Of a DNA stretch of 22,259 nucleotides, positions 14,412 to 22,259 are shown piece after piece. The stretch is from a virus. The stretch lies in IMG/VR virus record IMGVR_UViG_3300036985_001843, positions 1 through 22,259 of that record; one strand, 5' to 3'. The notes under the pieces were generated by a model. The model saw only the letters and a program-made list of their open reading frames with translations. It did no database searches and was not told the DNA's origin. How positions within the stretch are numbered: position 1 is the stretch's first letter; each line of letters opens with the position of its first letter. The translations under genes and the position numbers were made by a program.

Positions 14412-15686
14412 ATGCCAACATATACCTCCCCGTTTACTGGGAACGTAATCCAACCCACGGACGTAAGTTACGTATCTCTTGCGCTATCGGGCACGGTACA
14501 ACTGTACTGGCCCCAGTACGTCAGCACGGCGGGTCAGCAGGTTGCGGCCCGTATCATGGACGTTGTGTCCACTGCCGGCGGCATTATTAAGTTGCCAGAC
14601 GCACAGCAAGCCTCTGTTGGCCAAGACATTCTGTTCCGCAACCAAGGCGCTAACGCGTTCACTGTGTCTCGCTCAGACGGCACTGGCTCGTTCACCGTGC
14701 CCGTGGGTCAGGCCTACTACACGTACCTGACTAACAACACCACCGCGGTGGGTGTATGGCAGACCGTAGCGTTCGGTGTTGGTACGTCCTTTGCAGACGC
14801 CGCCACACTGGCAGGCAACAGCACAGCGGCCATTCTAGGCAAGCTAGAGAGCACAATCATTACCAACGAGTATTCCTCGTCTATCACGATCAATGACGCG
14901 TCTCGCGCGCAATGTTTTGTGTGGACCGGTGGTGCGGGCTCGACCACGTTGCCCGCTGTGGCTTCGTTGTCTTCTGGTTGGTACATTCTGGTGCGTAACA
15001 ACGGCACAGGCACGCTGACAATCAACACGGCGTCTGCTGGTTCAACCATTGATGGACTGGCTAGCTTGGCCCTCCCCCTTGGTGACTCATGCTTTATCTG
15101 CGTGAACCAAGACCCAATTAAGCAAGACTTTTTTACAGTTGGACGTTCACGCCCTAACAGCCTGACGTTCTCTTCTGCCACGTACGACGTGGACGTGGTG
15201 GCCGGCGGCACACTGAGCCTGATCACCAACACACCAATTATTCAGCGCTACACCGCGCTAAGTGGCACCCGCACAACAACCTTGGCGGTTCAGTTGCCTG
15301 CCGTGACTCAGGTGTACTACCTGCTGAACGACACCAACCAGAGTGGCTACAACGTCACGTTCCAAGTGCAGGGTAGCGCACAACCCCCCTACTCTTTGCC
15401 AACGTCTACACAGGTTATTGTGCTGAGTGACGGCACCAACCTGTACCCTTTGATTCAGACCAACGTTGGTCAATACTTGGCCAACAGGGGCACCGCGGCC
15501 TCTCCTGCGTTCACGTACACACTGGACCCTGTGACGGGTATGTACTCACCCAACAACGGCCAACTGGGCTTCTCTGTTGCGGGCACCAACATTGCCACCA
15601 TGGACGCAACTGCCGGCGTGGGCAACTACGTGACCCGTTTTGTGGGGCGCGTGCAGGCTGACCTGATTTCTGGTGGGGCGTTTTAA
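14412..15686 (+). CDS. Tail-associated protein with triplicated beta domain
   Basis: Protein of 424 aa. Three similar domains can be seen: about residues 57-120 (IIKLPDAQQASVGQDILFRN ... VGVWQTVAFG), 167-245 (TLPAVASLSSGWYILVRNNG ... ICVNQDP) and 285-349 (TTTLAVQLPAVTQVYYLLND ... VIVLSDGTNLYPLI). Each has an LPA start, a strand with RN or ND, a Thr/Gly loop and a final strand. This module is common in phage tail-tip and fibre proteins. The last 75 residues (AASPAFTYTLDPVTGMYSPN ... FVGRVQADLI) resemble a fibre C-terminal segment. The stop overlaps the next start (TAATG), which ties it to the nozzle gene. Exact location in the virion is unknown. Confidence 0.6.
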   Translation: MPTYTSPFTGNVIQPTDVSYVSLALSGTVQLYWPQYVSTAGQQVAARIMDVVSTAGGIIKLPDAQQASVGQDILFRNQGANAFTVSRSDGTGSFTVPVGQAYYTYLTNNTTAVGVWQTVAFGVGTSFADAATLAGNSTAAILGKLESTIITNEYSSSITINDASRAQCFVWTGGAGSTTLPAVASLSSGWYILVRNNGTGTLTINTASAGSTIDGLASLALPLGDSCFICVNQDPIKQDFFTVGRSRPNSLTFSSATYDVDVVAGGTLSLITNTPIIQRYTALSGTRTTTLAVQLPAVTQVYYLLNDTNQSGYNVTFQVQGSAQPPYSLPTSTQVIVLSDGTNLYPLIQTNVGQYLANRGTAASPAFTYTLDPVTGMYSPNNGQLGFSVAGTNIATMDATAGVGNYVTRFVGRVQADLISGGAF

Positions 15687-17812
15687 TGGCCGGCGAACCG
15701 TCCAAAATCTTCACCCTCTTTGTAAAGCCCGGTATCAAGCGGGACGGTACACGCTTTGAGGCTGACGAATATAACGACGGTAAGTGGGTAAGGTTTCAGC
15801 GTGGTAAAGCAAAGAAGATTGGCGGCTACCGCCAAATGTTTGCCTCCCCCACCGGCATCCCACGTGGGATGATCACCAACTCACTGAACGGCGTTAACTA
15901 CATCTACGCGGGCAACTACAAGGGTGTTGAGGTGTTCAACACAGGCACCGACCAAGGTGTGGGTGTGGGCCCGTTCCCTATCGAGTTTAGTAAGACCTAC
16001 GTGGTTGTTCAGGTTAACACATCACCAAGAACAATTCACGTTAAGGGCAACCACGTTGCGGCTTTTCCAAACCCCTCAACGTTTTGGGCATACAACACGT
16101 CTGGTGTTCGTACCAACTTCACAACCGACACAACACCGACGTACAACACCCCCGGCAACTACACCGAGTTACACTTGGTTTCAATCACAGGCATGCAGAC
16201 CACGGTGCCGTTTGAGATTTATGTGCCTAATGGTTTTGCCGCAAGCAACCAACATTTGTGGCAGTTTGACATTGCGTACGACTCCACTGGCACAGGCAAC
16301 TCCAAGCTGTTGGCCCACCCCGGCCACAACCTAGACAACATTGACGCTGGTGTTAACACGTCGCTTTTTGCAGGTAACTTCTTGCCCGACCCAACAACAG
16401 GCAAGTACATCCTGACCGAGGTGGTTGACTCCACTGGCACAACACCAACGTACCTGCCAATTGACGTGAGCGGCGGTGTTGTGGTGCTACACCCGTTTGT
16501 GTTTGTGTACGGCAACTACGGCCTCCTGCGCAACAACAACGTCATCTTTAACTCACCCACGGCCAACGTGCAAACGTTCAGCGACTGGAACGGCACGCTT
16601 GCCAACGAGGTAAACGTGACGGCCGGCAAGATCGTGCGCGGCTTTCCTATTCGCGGTGGTACCTCTTCACCCTCTGGCCTCTTCTGGGCCACAGACTCTT
16701 TGGTGCGTGTGTCCTTTACAGGCACCACGCCCTACTACTGGCGCTACGACACGGTGTCTAACCAGACGTCTATCATGTCGTCTAGCTCAGTGGTTGAGAT
16801 GGACGGCACGTTCTTTTGGATGGGTGTTGACCGCTTCTACCTTTACAACGGCGGCGTTAAGGTCTTGCCCAACGACAAGAACGTCAACTACCTGTTTGAC
16901 AACATTAACTTTGGCGCCCGTCAAAAGGTGTGGGCCACCAAGGTCCCCCGCTACAACGAGATCTGGTTCTTCTACCCGCGCGGTACGGCAACAGAGTGCA
17001 CAGACTGTATTATCTTTAACGTCAAGGATAACGTCTGGTACGACGCCGGCGAGGCTGAAGGCGCGCGCAGGTCCTGTGGTTACGTGACCGAGGTGTTCCC
17101 TCGCCCTGTCTGGGCAGGATGGGACTTTAACGGCCAACTGGGCCAAACGTACACGCTAACCTATGGTCCAAACCGTGCCACGTCACCAGTCACAACAGCC
17201 TATCAGGTGATCGCCCCCGGGGACCTAACAACCAACCCCGCCGGTAGTTTCATGGTGTTTAACACTCAAATTGCAGAGAACTTTGCCTCTGTTAACCAAA
17301 TCACCGCGGCGGTGTTTACAAACAACTCCTCTGGTGGGTACACCACGCTGACCTTTGTGGACATTGTGCCTGTCTCGGTGGTTGCGGGCAGTACCATGAC
17401 ACAGGCCACGGGTGGCTACTCGATATGGGAGCAGGAGTTTGGAAAGAACAAGATCACGGCAACCGAAGAGTATGCTGTTGACTCTTTTGTAGAGACCTGC
17501 GACATCAGTTGGGTGGGAGGCACGCCCGCCTCAGACGAGCCCATGGGCGTCAACAGGCGCATGCACCTGACCCGTATTGAGCCTGACTTTAAGCAGGTCG
17601 GTGACATGGAGCTTACCGTTGTTGGTAGGCCTTTTGCAAACGACGGTGTAGAAGAGAAGGGACCCTTCACCTACACGCCCACGTCCGGCAAAATTGACCT
17701 TCGCGTTGAAGCGCGTCTTGTCAGTTTGCGCTGGCGCAGTAACGTTATTGACGGAGATTATGAGGCCGGTAGAACGCTAATTACCGCCGAGTTTGGCGAC
17801 GAACGGCCTTAA
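15686..17812 (+). CDS. Tail nozzle/P22 gp10-like protein
   Basis: Protein of 708 aa with GGTGGGG upstream. The N-terminus carries FVKPGIKRDGTRFEADEY and VRFQRGKAKKIGGYRQM, a signature I associate with P22 gp10-like stabilisation and podovirus nozzle proteins. The central part (about 260-480) has RGFPIRGGTSSPSGLFWATD, SSSVVEMDGTFFWMGVDRFY, LYNGGVKVLP and KVPRYNEIWFFYPRG, consistent with a beta-propeller nozzle domain. The C-terminal 150 residues form further beta strands. It would continue the tail tube below the adaptor and hold packaged DNA. Adjacent adaptor supports this. Family is fairly sure, the exact homologue is not. Confidence 0.72.
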   Translation: MAGEPSKIFTLFVKPGIKRDGTRFEADEYNDGKWVRFQRGKAKKIGGYRQMFASPTGIPRGMITNSLNGVNYIYAGNYKGVEVFNTGTDQGVGVGPFPIEFSKTYVVVQVNTSPRTIHVKGNHVAAFPNPSTFWAYNTSGVRTNFTTDTTPTYNTPGNYTELHLVSITGMQTTVPFEIYVPNGFAASNQHLWQFDIAYDSTGTGNSKLLAHPGHNLDNIDAGVNTSLFAGNFLPDPTTGKYILTEVVDSTGTTPTYLPIDVSGGVVVLHPFVFVYGNYGLLRNNNVIFNSPTANVQTFSDWNGTLANEVNVTAGKIVRGFPIRGGTSSPSGLFWATDSLVRVSFTGTTPYYWRYDTVSNQTSIMSSSSVVEMDGTFFWMGVDRFYLYNGGVKVLPNDKNVNYLFDNINFGARQKVWATKVPRYNEIWFFYPRGTATECTDCIIFNVKDNVWYDAGEAEGARRSCGYVTEVFPRPVWAGWDFNGQLGQTYTLTYGPNRATSPVTTAYQVIAPGDLTTNPAGSFMVFNTQIAENFASVNQITAAVFTNNSSGGYTTLTFVDIVPVSVVAGSTMTQATGGYSIWEQEFGKNKITATEEYAVDSFVETCDISWVGGTPASDEPMGVNRRMHLTRIEPDFKQVGDMELTVVGRPFANDGVEEKGPFTYTPTSGKIDLRVEARLVSLRWRSNVIDGDYEAGRTLITAEFGDERP

Positions 17813-18052
17813 ATGTTAATCGAATTCTTGCCCGAATATAGCACTTGGGAAGACTGGAACGGGAACTTGCTACACTATTTTGGTGAACAGCAGTTCCCGT
17901 TTTTGCCTGAAGACCAGTGGCGTGAGGTGGCCTACGCGGTTAACTTCAACCCCGTGTTTGATAAGTACGCCATCCCCAACCCTGAAACGTTTGAAACGTG
18001 GCAAGAATGGGCCAACCTGTTGATCACCGCAGTCAACGGCAACGGGGCATAA
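17813..18052 (+). CDS. Small acidic Trp-rich protein
   Basis: Protein of 79 aa starting immediately after the nozzle stop codon with only a weak ribosome-binding site, so coupled translation is likely. It is acidic and rich in Trp, Phe, Tyr and Pro (STWEDWNGNLLHYF, LPEDQWREVAY, FETWQEWANLLITAV), with two short helices. No signal or membrane segment. Probably a tail accessory or chaperone-like protein; not recognised. Confidence 0.6.
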   Translation: MLIEFLPEYSTWEDWNGNLLHYFGEQQFPFLPEDQWREVAYAVNFNPVFDKYAIPNPETFETWQEWANLLITAVNGNGA

Positions 18053-18062
18053 ACACCTCAAA

Positions 18063-18087
18063 TTATGGGTAATTCTCTATAGGAATA
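18063..18087 (+). promoter_or_regulatory. Promoter-like repeat, copy C (phage RNAP type)
   Basis: TATGGGTAATTCTCTATAGGA (18064-18084) is nearly identical to copy B, and similarity extends to about 18095 (28 of 32 positions). Here the AGGA lies about 25 bases before the next ATG, too far for a ribosome-binding site, which argues that the conserved element is a promoter rather than a translation signal. Predicted start near G18082. Confidence 0.62.
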
Positions 18088-18109
18088 CCCAACCAACACG
18101 ACGCACAAA

Positions 18110-19093
18110 ATGGCCTACGAACAAACATACGATACCGCCTCTGAAGACACCAGTGCTCTTGGTGGGTTATCTTCTATTGCCGCGCCAGCCGCCGCTCCCG
18201 CCGCTGTTGCAAGTCTTCCTAGCTACGAGAACGCATACTCCGCGTTTGGTGGAAAAGAAGGCACGGACAGCTTACTTGCACAGTTAAGGGGTATGGGGTT
18301 ATCTGAAGACAATATTGATTCTTCCCTTTCTCCTTATTACACAACAGACCCCACAAACACAGTAGCCGCGCCTGTAACACCTGTAGTAAATAACTATGCA
18401 GGCACTCAAACTGTTGCGGAGCCAGCCCAAATGATCGGTGGGTTAGCGCAAGAGTTAGACACTCAATCTGTTGCTGGACAACCCCAAGTACTTAGTGGGC
18501 TAGCGCAAGCTACACCTTCTAACACAAATAATATTTTGTCTGGGAATATTATGGCTGGCGCAAGTTGGCATAGCCTGAATCCAACATTGGCAGACCAGTT
18601 AACACAAGCCACGGGGCAACAAACACTTAACACTGCTGTTGGTGGATCTACAACATCAGATACCTTACAACAGTTAAACGACTTCACTAGTTCTGGTGGC
18701 TCATTTGCGCCGGGGTCTAACTTGATTTTGCAACAAGGCGGTCTTGATTTTATTAACGGCGTGGATAAAGAACAAACTTTAAACAACCTTGATCAAATTA
18801 TTTCTTACATGAATCAACAAGGCGTCAATGTTGTTTTGGCTGGCTCTCCCTACGCCTCGTCTTTTGCAGATGTAGAATCAAACAACTTTAACCCTGAACT
18901 AGATCAAATTTATAACATCCTTGCTAACAAGTATTCAAATGTAACGCTTGTTGATTCGATGGGAAGAATTTTGCAAGATAAGTCTTTGTTGGCAGACCCA
19001 ATACACCCCAATGCGCGAGGTTGGGAAATGTATAACCAAAGCATTCTTGACGCGTTAAACAACCGAAACCGTATAACCGAACAAGGTTATTGA
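18110..19093 (+). CDS. SGNH/GDSL-hydrolase-like virion protein
   Basis: Protein of 327 aa. Residues 33-78 form a helical module (VASLPSYENAYSAFGGKE ... LSPYYTT) that recurs in the next gene; residues 80-140 are a flexible linker with two GLAQ motifs. Residues 143-320 look like an SGNH hydrolase: block I IMAGASWHS with candidate nucleophile S152, block II NTAVGGSTTSDT, block III LQQGGLDFING, and block V DPIHPNARGW with D296 and H299. Compared with the usual signatures, GDS is GAS and the block III Asn is Leu, so activity may be altered. Such enzymes remove acyl groups from lipids or sugars; in a phage this could act on surface polysaccharide or envelope. No clear Shine-Dalgarno; an in-frame TAG at 18080 leaves this ATG as the first available. 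Confidence 0.68.
   Translation: MAYEQTYDTASEDTSALGGLSSIAAPAAAPAAVASLPSYENAYSAFGGKEGTDSLLAQLRGMGLSEDNIDSSLSPYYTTDPTNTVAAPVTPVVNNYAGTQTVAEPAQMIGGLAQELDTQSVAGQPQVLSGLAQATPSNTNNILSGNIMAGASWHSLNPTLADQLTQATGQQTLNTAVGGSTTSDTLQQLNDFTSSGGSFAPGSNLILQQGGLDFINGVDKEQTLNNLDQIISYMNQQGVNVVLAGSPYASSFADVESNNFNPELDQIYNILANKYSNVTLVDSMGRILQDKSLLADPIHPNARGWEMYNQSILDALNNRNRITEQGY
18200..18255 (+). repeat. Direct repeat, copy 1 (partner at 19195)
   Basis: This 56-base stretch differs from 19195-19250 at only two positions. Offset is 995 bases. Both copies code in frame for the same VASLPSYENAY module near the N-terminus of consecutive genes. Confidence 0.9.
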
Positions 19094-19101
19094 GTTTAAA
19101 T

Positions 19102-22100
19102 ATGGCATTAGACAACTACCGCTCAAACATGTTTGAAGACACAGAAGATGACTTCGGTGGGTTGTCGTCTTTGGGTGGAGAAACAGTTACGCCTGCCGCT
19201 GTTGCAAGTCTTCCTAGCTACGAGAACGCATACACCGCGTTAGGTGGAAAACAATCTGTTGATGATTTAGCTTCCCAGTTTAGGACTATGGGAATGTCTG
19301 AAGATGCAATTGGTTCTGTTTTTTCTCCTTATTACTCAACAGCCACAACAGGTACTACAGGAGGTCTTCCTGCGACTACAACCCCTGCTACAGGCGCAAC
19401 TACAGGCGCAATTACAACCCCTGCTACAGGCGCAACTACAGGCGCAACTACAGGCGCAACTACAGGCGCAACTACGCCGCCAACAATTGCAAGTCTAAAA
19501 GACGCATACAACAAATTAGGCGCTACTTACACCACTTCCGACATTACTGAGGCAGGTGAACAAGTTCATGTGCAATCAAGAGACTTAGGTGGGGGGTGGA
19601 TGGCGTGGGAGAATCCGGGCGCGACCACCCACACTGGCGGTGAAAGTGGAGAAACTATTTCAGCCCCGGCAACCCTTGGTGGTTTTGCAAAACGCAATAC
19701 AGACGGAAACGCCACGGATTATTACGATACAGACGGGAAATTCCTGTTCACTCAAAAAGATGTAAGTTTAACCAGTCAAATCCTACGTGATTTAGGCCCA
19801 GTCATTTCTATGGTTGTGCCTTTTGCGGGCGCTGAATTAGGAACGTTGTTAAATGTATCCGCCGCAACAGGCACTGCAATTGTTAATGCAGGTTTGCAAG
19901 TAGCTAATGGGGCTAGCGTTACAGATGCGTTAAGAGGCTTGGCTGTTTCTCAGGTATCTAGTGGAGTTTCGGGCGCAGTTTCAGGTGAAATAAGCAAGCT
20001 GGTTTCAGACCCTGCAACTGCAAATCTACTGAATAATGTTGCTAACGGACTTACTACAGGTGTTCTGTCTGGTAATACATCAAATCTGGATAAAATGATT
20101 GTTGGGTCTGTCATTGATTCTGTTGTCAGTAATCAAACAGGTAGCAATCTTGCAGGTAAAGCGGCAAGCACTTTATTTACAACTGGAAGCACAGACGCGG
20201 CGGCACAATCACTGGTCGGTGGAATTATTTCTGGGTTGAATACCTCTGGAAAAACTACTGACACCACACAAACGCTAAGTGGTTTAGATTCTTTGGCAAG
20301 CCAAGACACAATTGCCTCCGGTAGTACAGCAGGAGACACAGTAACAGGAAGCACCTTTGCTGGTAAAGATATTGTCTCCAGTATCGGTGACGGCGCAACA
20401 ACGGTAGACTCAATAACCGGCACACCAAACATTTTAGTAGACGCCAGTACGCTTGTTGATAATGAGTTCGGTAACCTGCAGGGCGCTATAGACACTAATG
20501 CGGCGGCGGGTAATAAGGCCACCTCTTTTAACGACACCTTTAATGCTTATCGAACAGCCTTTGGTCCCAACACAACTTTCTCTTGGACCAACCCCGCAAC
20601 AGGCGTTACAGGAACGTACACAACAGGAACAAAAGAAGAAGCTGAAGCGGCCGCAACCGCACAAGGAAACGCGCTTAGTGCAAAAAATCTTGCAAGCCGA
20701 ACACCAGAACAACAAGCGTTAATTGACGCTCAAAACGACACGGCCGCACGAGACGCCGCCGCAAAAGCACTAGCCGCGACCACTTCTGCAAACAATGTAC
20801 TTGCGTCTAACTTAGACTCTACTGGCGGCTATTGGTCCGACACCACAAACGCCACAGACGCCGCAGGTAACTTAGTTGGCGGTGCTCAAGGTGTTGGCAC
20901 GCTCAACACAAACACAACCCTTGGTAAGGTTGTAGACACACTTCAAACTGGTTTAGGTTCCGCTGTACAAACAGGATTAAACACCGGCGCTGGTTTTGTT
21001 GCAGGTGGCGCAAACTTATTAGGCCAACTGGGCACAGGCTACGGGCTTGTAACCGGCGACATGGACAACGCCGCCAGAGATACAGCCGCTCAAATTAAGA
21101 CGTCGTTAAATGATATTTTGACAAGCGACTTTAAGGGCGACCGCACAGCCATGTGGAGTGCAATTCAAAAAGCTGGCGGAGAGGGTCAGTTTGCACAGTT
21201 TGTTGAAACATTCAAACAGTTTGGTTCTAACCCACTTCAACTGGCCGCTTTCTTGGCAGAACAAAGCCCAACACTAATGGTTGGTGCAGGCGCCATGTCT
21301 GTGGCTAAACTGATGGGCGCGGGCATGACAACTGCTGAAACCGCGGCCATTGTCGCTTCTGCAGGAACACAGGGCGCGGACATTGCGAGTGATATTTACA
21401 GAAACAATATAACCGCAGGAAAGTCTAAAGAAGAATCTTTGACCGCCGCTAGAGAAGGCGGTTTCTTGGCCGCTTTAGCGGGCGGTATTGCCAACAGATT
21501 TATCCCCGGCGCGTTGTCCATGGAGACCGCTGTTGCCGCCAAATCCGCGGCCGCAACAAGCTTAAAGACTGCGCTTAGAGGAGAAATTGGCGCAGAAATT
21601 TCCGAAGAAACTTCCGGTAAAGTAATTGAGAATCTTTTCAGCGGCCGCCCATGGAACCAAGACATTGGAACCACGGCGGCGCAGGCTATCATTGCCAGCG
21701 GTGGTTTGACCACCGCAACACACAGCATATTAAGCACACTAGAAAATAACATAAGTAATTCACCAACAACAGAGGGTGCTAATTCTGAAAACTTTCTTTT
21801 GGCCCAAGGTTCTGCGTTTGGTGCCAAGGTTGGAGACACGTCTAATCAAGGTGTTAACCAAATTACGGACGAGCACAATGCTTTTATTGCCGACCAAAAT
21901 CAAGGCAGTGCGACAACTTTCTTAGACAATCTTCGCAATCAAGCCGCAACATTAGGCTTGACTGCCGCGTTAACCTTTGGTGGTATTACTGGCGCAAATG
22001 CGGCAGACACACAAACAACAGAACAAGTTGGATCAGGCGCACAAACCACGTCGCTTTCAAACATCGATTCTGCGATTAGCAACGCAAGTGATAACAACCA

Positions 22101-22259
22101 GAGCTTGCAAGGGGCAATTCTTAATTCTGTAAGTCAGGCTGTTAGTTCTGGAACCAATTCTGCGGCGGCGGTTGATGCCGCGGTGCAGGCCGCGGTAAAC
22201 GCGGGGATGAGCACAACCGACGCACGAAACATTGCTGTAAGTGCGGCGATTAGTGCAAC
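19102..22259 (+). CDS. Giant Ala/Thr/Gly-rich virion protein, 3' partial
   Basis: I translated this frame by hand from ATG 19102 to the right edge and found no stop, so at least 1052 residues are present and the gene is cut by the window. Residues 34-78 repeat the helical module of the SGNH-like protein; residues 80-127 are a TGAT-type linker; a shorter third module copy (IASLKDAYNKLGATYTTSDI) follows at about 129-148. The rest is rich in Ala, Thr, Gly, Ser and Asn. About residues 700-880 include amphipathic or membrane-like stretches (SPTLMVGAGAMSVAKLMGAG, EGGFLAALAGGIANRF). This fits a large internal or ejection protein of a podovirus; a tape measure is the alternative. The ribosome-binding site is weak (GAG 7 bases away). 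No enzyme domain seen in the visible part. Confidence 0.7.
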   Translation, partial: MALDNYRSNMFEDTEDDFGGLSSLGGETVTPAAVASLPSYENAYTALGGKQSVDDLASQFRTMGMSEDAIGSVFSPYYSTATTGTTGGLPATTTPATGATTGAITTPATGATTGATTGATTGATTPPTIASLKDAYNKLGATYTTSDITEAGEQVHVQSRDLGGGWMAWENPGATTHTGGESGETISAPATLGGFAKRNTDGNATDYYDTDGKFLFTQKDVSLTSQILRDLGPVISMVVPFAGAELGTLLNVSAATGTAIVNAGLQVANGASVTDALRGLAVSQVSSGVSGAVSGEISKLVSDPATANLLNNVANGLTTGVLSGNTSNLDKMIVGSVIDSVVSNQTGSNLAGKAASTLFTTGSTDAAAQSLVGGIISGLNTSGKTTDTTQTLSGLDSLASQDTIASGSTAGDTVTGSTFAGKDIVSSIGDGATTVDSITGTPNILVDASTLVDNEFGNLQGAIDTNAAAGNKATSFNDTFNAYRTAFGPNTTFSWTNPATGVTGTYTTGTKEEAEAAATAQGNALSAKNLASRTPEQQALIDAQNDTAARDAAAKALAATTSANNVLASNLDSTGGYWSDTTNATDAAGNLVGGAQGVGTLNTNTTLGKVVDTLQTGLGSAVQTGLNTGAGFVAGGANLLGQLGTGYGLVTGDMDNAARDTAAQIKTSLNDILTSDFKGDRTAMWSAIQKAGGEGQFAQFVETFKQFGSNPLQLAAFLAEQSPTLMVGAGAMSVAKLMGAGMTTAETAAIVASAGTQGADIASDIYRNNITAGKSKEESLTAAREGGFLAALAGGIANRFIPGALSMETAVAAKSAAATSLKTALRGEIGAEISEETSGKVIENLFSGRPWNQDIGTTAAQAIIASGGLTTATHSILSTLENNISNSPTTEGANSENFLLAQGSAFGAKVGDTSNQGVNQITDEHNAFIADQNQGSATTFLDNLRNQAATLGLTAALTFGGITGANAADTQTTEQVGSGAQTTSLSNIDSAISNASDNNQSLQGAILNSVSQAVSSGTNSAAAVDAAVQAAVNAGMSTTDARNIAVSAAISA
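19195..19250 (+). repeat. Direct repeat, copy 2 (partner at 18200)
   Basis: Second copy of the 56-base repeat, at codons about 32-50 of the giant gene. Weaker similarity continues on both sides (GGLSS upstream, SPYY downstream) at the protein level. Confidence 0.9.
19375..19476 (+). repeat. 12-bp tandem repeats coding a TGAT linker
   Basis: Units of ACAGGCGCAACT recur, interrupted once by a variant with ACAACCCCTGCT, giving a Thr-Gly-Ala-Thr linker between two copies of the helical module. The unit is a multiple of three, so gain or loss keeps the frame. Confidence 0.85.

Noticed and set aside
19375-19476. CRISPR-like array
   Set aside because: The units are contiguous 12-bp coding repeats without spacers.
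21396-21839. Minus-strand 147-aa frame near the right edge
   Set aside because: It is antisense to the giant gene, whose frame is continuously open; the Ala-rich composition on both strands explains it.

Overview
This window reads as the virion-structure, lysis and tail part of a tailed double-stranded DNA phage, most likely a short-tailed (podovirus-like) one. All 27 supported genes lie on the plus strand, are tightly packed (many TAATG or ATGA stop/start overlaps) and have phage-type products. There are no bacterial housekeeping genes, no integrase and no RNA genes that I can recognise. The GH24 endolysin and the three-TM-type holin suggest a Gram-negative host. Several small families here resemble ones I associate with uncultured aquatic phages, but that is recollection and no search was run.

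Layout. (1) 1-3004, head: a scaffold-like coiled-coil protein cut by the left edge, a Cys-containing unknown, a decoration-like protein and a Mu gpT-like HK97-fold major capsid protein, closed by a strong terminator. (2) 3015-4535: a promoter-like site, then small virion-type proteins, one with a zinc-ribbon-like cysteine pattern. (3) 4535-6517: a translationally coupled lysis cassette of four small membrane, secreted or coiled-coil proteins, a holin-like protein and a lysozyme, closed by a terminator. (4) 6516-13785: a second promoter-like site, a basic Lys/Gly protein, a connector-like protein carrying an apparent beta-sandwich insertion, then a receptor-binding cassette (repetitive fibre, small beta protein, 953-aa beta-propeller-like protein, glycine-rich adhesin, small tail accessory protein). 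The 953-aa gene looks clearly AT-richer than its neighbours. (5) 13794-18052: an SU10-type head-tail adaptor, a protein with three copies of a beta domain, a P22 gp10/nozzle-like tail protein and a small acidic protein. (6) 18063-22259: a third promoter-like site, an SGNH-hydrolase-like protein and a giant Ala/Thr/Gly-rich protein that runs off the right edge with at least 1052 codons and is probably an internal or ejection protein.

How it fits together. Head assembly comes first, then lysis, then the tail and host-recognition apparatus, then probable ejection proteins. A motif of about 21 bp, with consensus TATGGGTAATTCTCTATAGGA, occurs three times. Two copies directly follow terminators, and the CTATAGG core recalls promoters of T7-like single-subunit RNA polymerases. 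The most interesting points are this promoter family, the SGNH-like enzyme with altered signature blocks, and the nearly identical N-terminal module shared by that enzyme and the giant protein after it, which looks like a recent duplication. The longest non-coding stretch is about 180 bp (2939-3119).
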